Positions 7,330 through 15,496 of a stretch of DNA of 64,000 bases are shown piece by piece (the first letter of the stretch is position 1; each line of letters starts with the position of its first letter). The position numbers were made by a program, and so were the translations under genes. The DNA comes from Streptomyces olindensis (GTDB lineage: Bacteria > Actinomycetota > Actinomycetes > Streptomycetales > Streptomycetaceae): positions 62,001 through 126,000 of the forward strand of contig JJOH01000092.1 in the NCBI GenBank assembly GCA_000696115.1. Reading direction: 5' to 3'. Below the pieces are notes generated by a model. That model was not told the DNA's origin, ran no database searches, and saw nothing but the letters and a program-made list of their open reading frames with translations.

Positions 7330-8046
7330 TCACAGTCCGTGCCGGTCGAGGACGCTCATCAGTTTCCGCCTGCGTTTCAGTTCCATCCGCAGGTCGGTGA
7401 GAAAGAGAGTGAACGCGTCCTCGGTCCCCAGCGCGCGATGGCAGTCACGGGCAGCCTGGAGCAGCCGTGCCAGGTGCTCGTAGGCGCGGTCACCCGTCGG
7501 CTCCTTCGACCGCTCGATCAGCCGCAGGTACACGCCGAGCGCCTCGGCCGGGCGCGTCTCGCGCGACTGATCGGCGAGCTGCGCCCACTGCCGGTCGTCG
7601 GCGCGGCCGGCGGCCTCCCGCCAGGCGGCGTCCAGGTCGCCGTCATCGAGCAACGCGTCGATCAGTACGGGCCCGCCGTACCGGCCGCCGCGCTCACGAC
7701 GGGCCTCCTCCTCCAAGGTAGCCAGCGCCGCCGCGCGCTCGGCCTCCCAGCAGTCCGCCGCCCCGGCGACGGAGCGCAACTGCCGGTAGGCGGCCAGGGA
7801 CCGCTCGAGACGGAACCGGTCCCGGCGCACCGCGACCGCGTCGGCCGCCCGCCCCGTCTGCGCGTACCGCGCGCACACGTAGTCGACCAGACGGCCGTCG
7901 ATGTACGTCTCGGCGGCGCAGGCCCGGAGCCCGCGCTCCGCCCAGGCAAGCGCCTCGTCCGCACGTCCCGCCGATTCCACCTCCTCGGCGATGAGCAGAT
8001 GGGTTGCACCGGTCGGGCCGAGGTCCTGCGCATCGCGTAGCGAGTG
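7330..8046 (-). pseudogene. C-terminal stub of a SWIM zinc-finger-type protein
   Basis: The frame reads from the edge of attL down to the stop at 7330 with no interruption; the first in-frame stop upstream is inside the tRNA-derived repeat (8083-8085). Residues such as EALAWAERGLRA, DDRQWAQLADQSRETRPAEAL and a C-terminal KRRRKLMSVLDRHGL match the TPR-like tail of the large SWIM zinc finger proteins of Streptomyces. The SWIM domain itself is missing. Translation could restart at the GTG at 7980 (216 residues), but the piece is best read as a truncated remnant cut at the recombination site. Confidence 0.65.
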
Positions 8047-8092
8047 GTGGGGCGGGTGGGACTCGAACCCACGGCCGACGGATTATGAGTCC
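8047..8092. repeat. attL core (46-bp direct repeat)
   Basis: This segment is identical to 49611-49656. It carries the anticodon stem 3' side, variable and T arms and the acceptor 3' strand of the tRNA, without the 5' half. Sequence identity ends exactly at both sides, defining the crossover region. A truncated host or relic frame (SWIM stub) ends against it. Confidence 0.9.
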
Positions 8093-8099
8093 CTAGTTT

Positions 8100-8225
8100 T
8101 CACTCCGGCTCACTCCGGGAGACTCTGGCTGGTCTAGAAATCCCTGGTCGCGGGAGTCGATCACTCCGGCTCACTCCGGGAATTTCGGCCCCCTCGGGGA
8201 CCTCCGCTCACGCACCGCTCACGCA
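8100..8225. repeat. Putative integrase arm-type sites at the left end
   Basis: Two 21-bp direct repeats, each made of TCACTCCGG written twice, start at 8100 and 8161. Further in, CGCTCACGCA occurs at 8205-8214 and 8216-8225, one helical turn apart. The same decamer pair with the same 11-bp period is found at the other prophage end (49498-49518). Such short repeats flanking the core are typical arm sites for tyrosine integrases. Nothing coding is visible between attL and 8391; 8226-8391 shows no clear signal. Confidence 0.6.
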
Positions 8226-8391
8226 ATCCCTTGTGACTGGATGCGGGCTGACCTGCGCAGATTCCATTGTCCCGCACTCCCCCGCTCACCACAACGGGCA
8301 GACGCGAAGCGGCCCCGGCGGCGTCGGGGGAGACACCGGCCGGGGCCGCGGGGATCGTCACCGGCGCGATCGGCGCACCGCGTCGGTGACG

Positions 8392-8580
8392 TCAGTGGTG
8401 AGGGTGACGGCGAATGCGGACGTTGCAGTCGGTGGCGGTGGTGTGGTCATGCGAGCGCCTCGCTGCCTCTCGCTGGCGGGCCAGCGCCTGGCACTCCCCG
8501 CAGTCGTGCGCGGGGGCCGGGTCAGGGAGCGGAACGCCCAGGCGCGGCGCATCTTCCATCGTCTTCGCTCGCCGGGTCAC
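8392..8580 (-). CDS. Small phage protein of 62 residues with CxxC
   Basis: The GTG at 8580 overlaps the TGA of the upstream gene (GTGA). The product has HDCGECQALARQREAARRSHDH, a possible half zinc site, and a basic His-rich tail. No family recognised. The coupling to the zinc-ribbon gene suggests joint function. An internal ATG at 8559 would give a shorter form. Confidence 0.5.
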   Translation of the reverse strand: MTRRAKTMEDAPRLGVPLPDPAPAHDCGECQALARQREAARRSHDHTTATDCNVRIRRHPHH

Positions 8581-8933
8581 AGCTGGACCTCCTGCCGGCG
8601 GCCCTCGAGGGCCAGGTCGCGCAGGGCTCGCCGGTCGGTGCACGCTTCGGTGTTGCGGAGGCAGCGCTGGCAGTGGCGGGTGTGGATGTTGGAGACGCGG
8701 CGGGCCTCGGTGCGGACGCACTGAGTGCAGGCCCGGGGCCAGATGCGTGTGCCGTCTGGTGTGGGCCGCTCGCCGAGGTCGCGTGCCGTCTCGGCGGTGA
8801 GCTTCGTGCCGCACCAGACGCAGGCCGCGCCGCGGCGCTGCTCGTCGGACTGGCGGTCGACCTTCGGCAGGGGCAGCAGGAGTAGGGCGTTGTCGTCTGT
8901 TCGGGGGCCGGTGGGCTGCGTAGGCTCTTCCAC
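8577..8933 (-). CDS. Zinc-ribbon-like phage protein
   Basis: A 118-residue protein with several Cys pairs: CVWCGTKL, CTQC and HCQRCLRNTEAC, suggesting one or two zinc-binding knuckles. The GTG at 8933 has GAGGAG about 7 bp upstream. It is transcribed toward attL, away from the GntR-type gene, across a palindrome-rich gap. Function unknown; a DNA- or RNA-binding role is possible. It forms a two-gene unit with the 62-residue protein. Confidence 0.55.
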   Translation of the reverse strand: MEEPTQPTGPRTDDNALLLLPLPKVDRQSDEQRRGAACVWCGTKLTAETARDLGERPTPDGTRIWPRACTQCVRTEARRVSNIHTRHCQRCLRNTEACTDRRALRDLALEGRRQEVQL

Positions 8934-9081
8934 GTCGACGCTCCTCGTAAGCGTTGGCCACGCCCCCGGCCGGTCGCACGGCGCGGGGGTCTTCTCATGT
9001 CGACGCTACCCCGCTTGTCATGTGTTGTCAGGTGACGTCACACGACGAGAAGCATCGTCGTATGGCTCCTACGGTCGATAT
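8934..9081. promoter_or_regulatory. Divergent promoter region with two palindromes
   Basis: The gap between the zinc-ribbon gene and the GntR-type gene holds a perfect palindrome GTGACGTCAC (9032-9041) and directly beside it an inverted repeat ACGACGA-6 bp-TCGTCGT (9042-9061). These are likely operators, with the GntR-type protein as the obvious candidate binder. The second repeat ends 20 bp before the gntR-type start. Confidence 0.55.
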
Positions 9082-9327
9082 ATGACTGTGGACCTCGACG
9101 GGCCTGAGCCGCTGTACGAGCAGATCGCCACGGTCCTCGCAGCGCGCATCGCCGATGGCACGTACCCGCCGCGGCGGCGCATTCCCTCCGAGGCCGCCAT
9201 CGTTGACGAGTTCAGCGTGTCCCGGCCGACCGCACGCGCGGCCGTGCAGCTGCTCGTCGAGCGCGGCTTGGTCCACACCGTGCGCGGCAAGGGCTCCTTC
9301 GTGGCGGACTCCCCGCCCCAGACATGA
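9082..9327 (+). CDS. Minimal GntR-type winged-helix regulator
   Basis: This 81-residue protein is just the GntR DNA-binding domain: PLYEQIATVLAARIADGTYP, then RIPSEAAIVDEFSVSRPTAR and a wing GLVHTVRGKGSFV. There is no effector domain, unlike usual GntR regulators of about 240 residues. Similar short proteins occur on Streptomyces phages and plasmids. It is the only rightward gene in the left half of the prophage. It is followed by a strong bidirectional terminator and is a candidate lysogenic gene. Confidence 0.8.
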   Translation: MTVDLDGPEPLYEQIATVLAARIADGTYPPRRRIPSEAAIVDEFSVSRPTARAAVQLLVERGLVHTVRGKGSFVADSPPQT

Positions 9328-9332
9328 CGAAA

Positions 9333-9371
9333 TGCCCCCGCCCGCCCCCATGACGGGGACGGGCGGGGGCA
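9333..9371. terminator. Bidirectional terminator hairpin
   Basis: A 12-bp perfect stem (TGCCCCCGCCCG against CGGGCGGGGGCA) with an inner CCCC-ATGA-CGGGG stem lies between the convergent GntR-type gene and the lysis operon. It should end both transcripts. Confidence 0.8.
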
Positions 9372-9427
9372 GCGTGGGGGGATCGGGCGCCCCGGGCCGG
9401 CCTCCCTGCAAGGGGCCGGGCCGGGGC

Positions 9428-9757
9428 TTATACGCCGGTGCGGTAGTAGTCCTCCACATCCTGGGGCGGCGGCTGTGGGGTGCCGCCTCGCTCGACGACC
9501 TGGTCGCGCAGGACGAGCGCCCATCGGCTGATCGACCAGAGCACGCCGCGGGTACGGCCTTGCTCCTGGTGCAGCTTCTCGCACTCCTTCTCCAGCCGCT
9601 CGACGCTGGCTTGCAGGACGGACAGGTCGACTTGCTTCGCGGTCGGTGCGGCGTTGATGCGTGCCGCCGCCCGGGTGCCGCGATAGGTGAAGAACCCCAT
9701 CGTGATCACGCCGATGACGCTGATGACCGCCCCGACTACTCCCCAGACACCGTTCAC
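9428..9757 (-). CDS. Small membrane-anchored coiled-coil protein, lysis region
   Basis: A 109-residue protein with one N-terminal hydrophobic helix (about residues 5-25) followed by a coiled-coil-like stretch (LQASVERLEKECEKLHQEQGR) and a Pro-rich tail. It is the last gene of the lysis cluster and overlaps the upstream gene by 4 bp. Position and topology suggest a holin accessory or spanin-like role; similarity alone does not show it. Confidence 0.55.
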   Translation of the reverse strand: MNGVWGVVGAVISVIGVITMGFFTYRGTRAAARINAAPTAKQVDLSVLQASVERLEKECEKLHQEQGRTRGVLWSISRWALVLRDQVVERGGTPQPPPQDVEDYYRTGV

Positions 9758-10203
9758 CCGGGTCTCCCCTCAACCACCACCTGGCCGAGGTCCCCGGGTG
9801 ATCCGGTGTCAGGTGGAACTCGTGACGCGCACCAGATCACCCCGCAGTGCGATGTGATGTACCAGACGAACAGCCACAGGCCGCGCGGGTAGTCCCCGAG
9901 GATCCCGGCCCAGCCGTAGGCGAACGCCCAGAAGGCCGGGGGGATGCTCGCTGCTACGAACCCCCAGCCGTCCCTCCCGAACTTGAGCCACGCGCAGCAG
10001 AACGTGGCGGTGCCGCTGACGATCCACACCCACGCCCAGCAGTGCAGCGGGGCGAAGCGGGTCAGCAGTCCAAGGCCGGCCAGGGTGGGCGGCTCGACGA
10101 TGAACGACGCGCCGAAGCACACCTTGCCGATGCCCATGAACACGAGGAACGGGCCGCGGTTGCCGAGGTGCCCACTGAACCAGCGGGCGCCGCGGCGTGC
10201 CAT
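9754..10203 (-). CDS. Four-helix membrane protein, lysis region
   Basis: A 149-residue very hydrophobic protein with about four membrane segments rich in Trp and Phe (for example WAWVWIVSGTATFCCAWL and PPAFWAFAYGWAGILGDY). It lies immediately downstream of the holin gene with no gap and overlaps the next gene by 4 bp. No named family recognised. It could be a second holin or pinholin partner. Confidence 0.5.
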   Translation of the reverse strand: MARRGARWFSGHLGNRGPFLVFMGIGKVCFGASFIVEPPTLAGLGLLTRFAPLHCWAWVWIVSGTATFCCAWLKFGRDGWGFVAASIPPAFWAFAYGWAGILGDYPRGLWLFVWYITSHCGVIWCASRVPPDTGSPGDLGQVVVEGRPG

Positions 10204-10524
10204 TCAGGCGCTCCGGACCGGGGCCCCGCCGCCGAGCGCGGACTGGGCCTTGTCGCTGACACCAGCGGGCTTCCACAGGCCGAAGTGCGCCAGGACGCCG
10301 GTGGCGAACGCGACGAGCGACAGGATCACGGCAGTGCCGAGGTCGTAGTCCGGACCGGGGTTGGCGAGCTCGACGAGGAACCCGTTGAGCGTGGACAGGG
10401 CGAGCAGCAGCACGGCCTTCACGCCCGGGTGGGTGACTCTCTTGGTGACGAGCCCGACCAGGACCGGCAGGACGATCGAGACGAGCAGGCCGATCCAGTA
10501 GGCCTTGTCGAGGGACGCGTTCAT
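10204..10524 (-). CDS. Putative holin
   Basis: This 106-residue protein has three hydrophobic segments (about 8-26, 35-53 and 62-82), short loops and a polar tail, fitting a class I holin. It sits directly after the endolysin gene (7-bp gap), the normal place for a holin in actinophages. Holins form membrane lesions that release or activate the endolysin at the end of the lytic cycle. Confidence 0.7.
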   Translation of the reverse strand: MNASLDKAYWIGLLVSIVLPVLVGLVTKRVTHPGVKAVLLLALSTLNGFLVELANPGPDYDLGTAVILSLVAFATGVLAHFGLWKPAGVSDKAQSALGGGAPVRSA

Positions 10525-10531
10525 GGGTGCC

Positions 10532-11314
10532 TCACTTCTTGGGGAGGGTGAGCTTCTGGCCGGGCGTGATCGCGTCGGCGTCCTTGAGGTGGTTCAGGGT
10601 GGCGATCTCGCGCCACCGGTTGCCGTCGCCGAGCTTGGTGGCGGCGATGGACCAGAGGGTGTCTCCGCGGGCGACGGTGTACGTGGTGCCAGGCGACCAG
10701 TTGGCGGGGTGGGCGAGCCGCTCGGCGACGCGCTTGCGGATGTCGGGCATGCTCACGCCGGGGCCGCGCGGGTCGACCTTGCCGGGCTGCCACTCCCTGT
10801 GGCCGATGACGGAGGTGTCGCCGTCCTCGCCCCAGCCGTGCGCCCGGCACAGGGCGGCGGCCGTGCGCACCATGGCCTCGACCTGGGCGGCCGGCCAGGG
10901 ATCCTTGCCGTCGCCGAGGTTCTCGCACTCGAAGCCGTAGAAGCGGGCGTTGCCGTCGGTGTCGGCCTCGTTGGGTGCGGGGAGCGGCTTCTCGGCGATG
11001 ACGGCCTTGAGGACGTCGCCGTCTCCCGATCCGGCGTGGTTGGCGCGGCCGTAGCCGACCAGGTAGATCGTGCCGTCCTTGGCGACGACGCCGTGGCAGA
11101 GCGGTCCGGGGAGGCCGGAGTAGCCCTGGCGGCAGATGTCCACCGTGGCGTTCGTGCCCTTGGTGACGGTGTGGTGGACCATCACGCCGTGCACGGGGCC
11201 CCAGGCGCCCTTGCTGTTGCGGTTGTGGGCGCGCCAGGCGCCGACCTCGACGACGCGCACGCCCTCGGCGCGGAGGGCTGCGAGGAACTTGTCGGGGCTC
11301 AGGGGTGTGGCCAT
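10532..11314 (-). CDS. Endolysin: N-acetylmuramoyl-L-alanine amidase with LysM domain
   Basis: A 260-residue lysin. Residues about 40-185 form an Amidase_2 (PGRP-like) domain with zinc-ligand motifs GVMVHHTVTKGT (H47/H48) and VIGHREWQPGKVDP. Residues about 212-258 are a LysM peptidoglycan-binding module (YTVARGDTLWSIAATKLGDG). It cleaves the bond between MurNAc and the stem peptide. No signal peptide is seen, so it depends on the holin downstream. The ATG at 11314 has GGAGG just upstream. Confidence 0.92.
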   Translation of the reverse strand: MATPLSPDKFLAALRAEGVRVVEVGAWRAHNRNSKGAWGPVHGVMVHHTVTKGTNATVDICRQGYSGLPGPLCHGVVAKDGTIYLVGYGRANHAGSGDGDVLKAVIAEKPLPAPNEADTDGNARFYGFECENLGDGKDPWPAAQVEAMVRTAAALCRAHGWGEDGDTSVIGHREWQPGKVDPRGPGVSMPDIRKRVAERLAHPANWSPGTTYTVARGDTLWSIAATKLGDGNRWREIATLNHLKDADAITPGQKLTLPKK

Positions 11315-11336
11315 GGGGCCTCCAGATATGAGAAAG

Positions 11337-11358
11337 GCCCCGGCCGTGGGCGCGGGGC
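11337..11358 (-). terminator. Hairpin between tailspike and endolysin genes
   Basis: A GCCCCG/CGGGGC stem followed on the minus strand by a T-rich run (GGCCTTTCTC) lies after the tailspike stop and before the endolysin start. It may separate structural from lysis transcription. Confidence 0.5.
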
Positions 11359-11379
11359 GTGGGGTGAGGTGGGCTGGCG

Positions 11380-13917
11380 TCAGGAGACGTAGCCGTAGGC
11401 GAGGATGCCGCTGCCGGTGCCGAACGCTCCGGCGGTGAATCCAGCGCCGGAGACGGTGGGCGGGGTGCTCATCCCGGCATCGGTGCCGCCGAACCCGGGG
11501 GCGACCTGGGCGACAACGTCGGGCATGGACCCTTCGGAGATCAGGTTGGGGTTCGTGGTGGCCTTGACCATGACGCCGAGGTAGTGGAGGCCGGCGTAGG
11601 TCGTGGTGTAGCTGGTGCCGGCCCCCGCCGTGGTCTGCGCGATCGCCAGGGTCTTGATGGTGTTCGCCGCCCACGCCGCGGTCAGCTGGTCCGCAGTGCG
11701 TGCGAGCGCCTTTCGTGTGTTGTCGTGGAGGGTGAACCACCAGTTCGTCGGAGTCGCCGCGGCGTTGCTGCCGGAGACGAACGAGATGTTGGAGACGACC
11801 AGGCCCTTGGGCAGCCAGATCGGGACCAGGTACAGCGTCCCGGAGGTCGGGGTGGACGACGTGCCCAGCCGGAGCCTGCTCGTCGTCTCGTACCGCCCGG
11901 CGGGGCTGATGGCGGCCTCGAGGGCCGGGACGGGGGTGAGGTCCTTGTCTACGAGGTTGGAGCCGGGCAGGGCGGTCATGCCGCCCGGACCGGTCACGGG
12001 CGCTGCGGTGGACACCGGCAGGGCGGTGGACGCGGACCAGGAGTTGCCGGACAGGTCGTTGTTGAGGACGGCGGCGCCGGTGGCGGTGGAGTCCAGCGAA
12101 ACGCCGCTGGTGGTGCTGCCGGTGCCCTTGCGGACCTGGTTGCCGATGACGGAGCAGCCGGTGGCGCTGGTGGACAGCCGGACGCCGGCGGACGCCGCGG
12201 CGTTGATGCGGTTGGACTGCACGGCCACGGCGCTGGAGGTGGTGACGAAGATGCCGTGGTTGGACGTCGTGCCGTCGATGGTGTTGCCGACGGCCTGAGC
12301 GCCGTTGCAGCCCGTGATGTTGATGCCGTTGGAGCCGACGTCGCGGATCGTGTTGGAGCCGATGTTGGCGCCGTCGGAGTTGAAGCACACGATGCCGGTG
12401 GACTGGGTCCCCGCGACCGTGTTGCCGGTGACGTTCGGCCTGCTGCAGTACTCGACGTGGATGCCGTTGGAGAGGTCCGTGTTGAAGCCGAGGACGCTGT
12501 TCCCGGCGATGGTGACCTGGTCGTAGGTGCCGCCGGAAGCGCCGAACACCCGGATGCCCGAGGCGTCCTTGGCGCCCTCGACGGTGTTGCCGACGATGGC
12601 GATGTTCCGGCCGTTGATGGTGTAGCCCTCCGACGGGCCGGAGCCTGCCGGGTCGGGGCGGGAGAGCTGGATACCGGACAGGCCGGAGCCGGAGACGACA
12701 TTGCCGGAGATCACGGCGCGGCGCCATCCGAAGCCGTAGATGCCCTGCTGGCGGACGTTCTCGATGCGGTTTCCGATGATGCGGATCCCGTAGTAGTAGA
12801 CGCCGGTACGCAGCATGTGGGAGCCGAACCCGCGTCCGAAGGATCCGAGGCGGCTGGAGGGGCCGACGTAGCAGCCCTCGATCAGGATGTCCTTGGACGG
12901 GGTCGCGTCGAAGTCGCCGATGCCGACAGACCCGGAGACGGCCATGTCGATCTGGACGGCCTCGGAGAAGTCGCGGGAGCCGTCGCCGGAGTTGTCCTTG
13001 TAGCCCAGGAACTGGCAGTTCAGGGCGCGGCCGCGGGCTGTGGAGTTGAACTCCAGGCCGTGCGCGGACGACACGTTGGTGATCGTGGCGTCCCGGACGG
13101 TGATGTCCTCGCAGTGCGCGAACGACATCACGTTCGTCGTGGCCGTCACCGTGCCCACGCCGGAGTCGGCGGCGTTGCCGTCCCACGTGCCGCCCAGGAT
13201 GCGGATTCGGGAGCGGCCCGTGTACGCGGCGAACAGGTCGGTGGGCTCGAAGTTCCGCAGCAGCCCGGTGTTGCCGATGGCCTTCAGCGTCGCCCCGTAG
13301 GCCCAGACCGTGGTGTCGGCGTAGACGACCAGGAACGTGCTGATGCCGTAGGTGCGGCCGGGCGGGATGAAGACGATGCCGCCGCCGGCCGTGTGCGCGG
13401 CGTCCAGCTGGGCCTGGATCGCGGCCCGGTCGTCGGCCACGCCGTTGCCGGTGGCGCCGGAGACGACAAACCAGCGTGCGGCGGACTGGTCGCCCAGGTT
13501 CGGGGCGCTGATCGGGGAGCTGAAGTTGACCGGCCCGTCCACGGTCTGCGGGTCGGGCGTCTCCGTGTCGAGCTTGGTGTTCGCCGCGGCGAGGGCCTGC
13601 GTTGCGGCGTCGCGTGCACCGGAGGCGACCTCGCGCCCGGCCTGGTACCAGCGCAGCGGCTGCCCGCCGGGTCCCAGGTACTCGTATTCGATCTCGGAGA
13701 CGTCCGCGGCCCGGAAGGTGCGCACGGCCCCGGGGGTGGCCGATCCGGTCGGATTGGAGCGCAGCTGCGCGATGGGCGTGACGCCGTCCGCCTCGAACAG
13801 GGCGGTGACGCTGGCGCCGGTGCCGGCTGCGCGGACGATCAGGGGGTAGTCGGGGATGACGTTGCCGGACGCGTCGGTCAGGACGTCTGCGGGGGTGCCG
13901 CCGAAGGTGTAGAGCAT
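11380..13917 (-). CDS. Tailspike with pectate-lyase-like beta-helix
   Basis: An 845-residue protein. Residues 1-120 look like a virion-anchor domain with a short helical stretch (AGARDAATQALAAANTKLD). From about 150, VSGATGNGVADDRAAIQAQL followed by GGGIVFIPPGRTYGIS is the start signature of pectate_lyase_3-like right-handed beta-helix proteins. Many short NTV-, GNxV- and SGI-type repeats follow to about 620. The C-terminal part (about 640-845) is a beta-rich trimerisation-type domain. It likely recognises or cuts a cell-surface polysaccharide of the Streptomyces host. It is the last gene of the tail module. Confidence 0.85.
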   Translation of the reverse strand: MLYTFGGTPADVLTDASGNVIPDYPLIVRAAGTGASVTALFEADGVTPIAQLRSNPTGSATPGAVRTFRAADVSEIEYEYLGPGGQPLRWYQAGREVASGARDAATQALAAANTKLDTETPDPQTVDGPVNFSSPISAPNLGDQSAARWFVVSGATGNGVADDRAAIQAQLDAAHTAGGGIVFIPPGRTYGISTFLVVYADTTVWAYGATLKAIGNTGLLRNFEPTDLFAAYTGRSRIRILGGTWDGNAADSGVGTVTATTNVMSFAHCEDITVRDATITNVSSAHGLEFNSTARGRALNCQFLGYKDNSGDGSRDFSEAVQIDMAVSGSVGIGDFDATPSKDILIEGCYVGPSSRLGSFGRGFGSHMLRTGVYYYGIRIIGNRIENVRQQGIYGFGWRRAVISGNVVSGSGLSGIQLSRPDPAGSGPSEGYTINGRNIAIVGNTVEGAKDASGIRVFGASGGTYDQVTIAGNSVLGFNTDLSNGIHVEYCSRPNVTGNTVAGTQSTGIVCFNSDGANIGSNTIRDVGSNGINITGCNGAQAVGNTIDGTTSNHGIFVTTSSAVAVQSNRINAAASAGVRLSTSATGCSVIGNQVRKGTGSTTSGVSLDSTATGAAVLNNDLSGNSWSASTALPVSTAAPVTGPGGMTALPGSNLVDKDLTPVPALEAAISPAGRYETTSRLRLGTSSTPTSGTLYLVPIWLPKGLVVSNISFVSGSNAAATPTNWWFTLHDNTRKALARTADQLTAAWAANTIKTLAIAQTTAGAGTSYTTTYAGLHYLGVMVKATTNPNLISEGSMPDVVAQVAPGFGGTDAGMSTPPTVSGAGFTAGAFGTGSGILAYGYVS

Positions 13918-13926
13918 GACGTCCTC

Positions 13927-14559
13927 TCAGTCGAGCCAGTAGGAGCCGGAGATGTCCACCCAGGCCAGGCCGGCTACACCTGCGTCTTGCTGGCCGTCCT
14001 GCGACCAGACGACGACGGAGCCGCGGCCGCCGATGGCGTTGGCGTCCTGGTCCGGGCTGTAGACCTCCATGCGGCAGGCGCCCACCATGGCGTCGCCGGT
14101 CATCGAGGACGGGGCGGCGTAGCGGGCGATCTGGCTGGGGATGAGCGCGGTCGGAACCGTCGCCAGCTTGGTGCCGTTGGCGGAGATGAGCTGGGCGTCG
14201 ATGCGCTGGATCGTGCCGCGCAGATGCACCTGTCCGCCCACGACGCGGCCCTCGGCCAGGGTCTGTCCGGACTCATATCCGGCGGGCAGGGTCAACGGCT
14301 GCCAGGCGGGCAGCGGCTCGTAGAGGGTGGCCCAGGTGTTCGTGCTGCTGGAGATTTTCACCCAGGTCGTGCCGTCGGGGGCCAGGGCGACGGTCTGGAT
14401 CGGCGCCTCGGACAGGCGGGCGTTGCGGTCGGCGAGGTTGGTGACGTGCTGCCACAGGTACGGGTCGATGGCCTCGGCGAGCTCGGCGAGGTGGCCGGGC
14501 GTGGTGGGGCTGTCGCCGCCTCCCGGGATGGGCAGTTCGGCGTTTCCGATGGTCGCCAC
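13927..14559 (-). CDS. Minor tail / receptor-binding region protein
   Basis: A 210-residue protein starting MATIGNAELPIPGGGDSPTTPGHL, an N-terminus common to short actinophage tail proteins (GD-P-TPGHLAELA). The rest is beta-rich and Gly/Thr-rich without a named domain. It lies between the tailspike and another minor tail gene, 9 bp from each, so it is likely part of the tail tip or fibre base. Confidence 0.6.
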   Translation of the reverse strand: MATIGNAELPIPGGGDSPTTPGHLAELAEAIDPYLWQHVTNLADRNARLSEAPIQTVALAPDGTTWVKISSSTNTWATLYEPLPAWQPLTLPAGYESGQTLAEGRVVGGQVHLRGTIQRIDAQLISANGTKLATVPTALIPSQIARYAAPSSMTGDAMVGACRMEVYSPDQDANAIGGRGSVVVWSQDGQQDAGVAGLAWVDISGSYWLD

Positions 14560-14568
14560 GGTGAGCTC

Positions 14569-15495
14569 CTACGAGAAGACGATGGTGATCTTGCCGCCGG
14601 TGACGGCCATGTAGTCGGTGCGGCCGGAGGCGTAGATGGCCAGCCCCTTCGCGGAGCCGGAGGCCAAGGCGCTCGCCCAGGACTTCGGCAGGGTCGCGGT
14701 GCCCTTCGCCCCGACGGACAGGCGCAGCAGGTCCTCCGGCCCGTCGCCCAGGTTCAGCTGGCCCGAGGGGGGCGAGGAGTGGTTGTGCAGGTACAGGTGC
14801 AGGGGCCGTTTGGCGTTGACCCCGGATCCGGTCTTGCGGGTGAACGCCACCTTCATCGAGGCGACGGTCTTGCCCGCGCAGGCGTTCTGGATCGCCGAGC
14901 CGTAGAACCAGCCGCCGCGGCGGTTACCCCTGCCGGTCCAGTCGCCCTGCGTCGGCGCCGAGGCGTACTCGTCGGGACGTCCGCTGCGCCATGTGCCCGA
15001 GTCGGTCGGGGAGACGGTGACGGGCTTCGGCGACGGGACGGCCGGCGTCCCAGGCGAGGGGTCGGCGACAGAGGCGACCTGGAAGTAGACCTCCATCCGG
15101 TCGTCGACCTTGCGGACGTACACGGCGGAGGCGGCCTGCCAGCCGGATCCTGCGGGGGCGCCCGTGCCGTAGGTCGCCGCGCGCACCACCTGGACGTCGC
15201 GGGCGGCCTGCTGGGCGGTCTGCTCGATGCTCGCCTGCTCGACCTCTGCCGGGTCGTCGCCGAGCCGCCACAGGACCACGGGGACGGTGCCGCGGCGCAC
15301 GGCGACGATGTCCCCCGCGGCGCGGTTGCGGTAGGCGTCTGTACAGGCGACGTCGTACAGGTCGGCGCCCATCATGTGGATGTTGACGGTGCCGGACTCG
15401 GTGACGTCGATGACCTCGGCGGAGACGGTCTGCAGGCCGCCGCCCATCACGTCCAGGGCCGAGAGGTCCTTGCCGAGCTGGTCGCGGATGCCCAC
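14569..15495 (-). CDS. Minor tail protein
   Basis: A 308-residue protein. The first 80 residues (with SAEVIDVTESGTVNIHMMGA and RGTVPVVLWRLGDD) look like an OB-like baseplate or spike-type domain. The C-terminal half contains Trp/Gly-rich segments (DWTGRGNRRGGWFYGSAIQN) seen in actinophage tail-tip proteins. It is separated from its upstream partner by only one base. Exact place in the tail tip is inferred from gene order. Confidence 0.6.
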   Translation of the reverse strand: MGIRDQLGKDLSALDVMGGGLQTVSAEVIDVTESGTVNIHMMGADLYDVACTDAYRNRAAGDIVAVRRGTVPVVLWRLGDDPAEVEQASIEQTAQQAARDVQVVRAATYGTGAPAGSGWQAASAVYVRKVDDRMEVYFQVASVADPSPGTPAVPSPKPVTVSPTDSGTWRSGRPDEYASAPTQGDWTGRGNRRGGWFYGSAIQNACAGKTVASMKVAFTRKTGSGVNAKRPLHLYLHNHSSPPSGQLNLGDGPEDLLRLSVGAKGTATLPKSWASALASGSAKGLAIYASGRTDYMAVTGGKITIVFS

Positions 15496-15496
15496 C

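Noticed and set aside
8047..8092. A second tRNA gene at attL
   Set aside because: Only the 3' two-thirds are present; the acceptor 5' strand and D arm are missing. It is an att duplicate.
11380..13917. Diversity-generating retroelement target in the tailspike
   Set aside because: No reverse transcriptase and no template/variable repeat pair were seen in the window.
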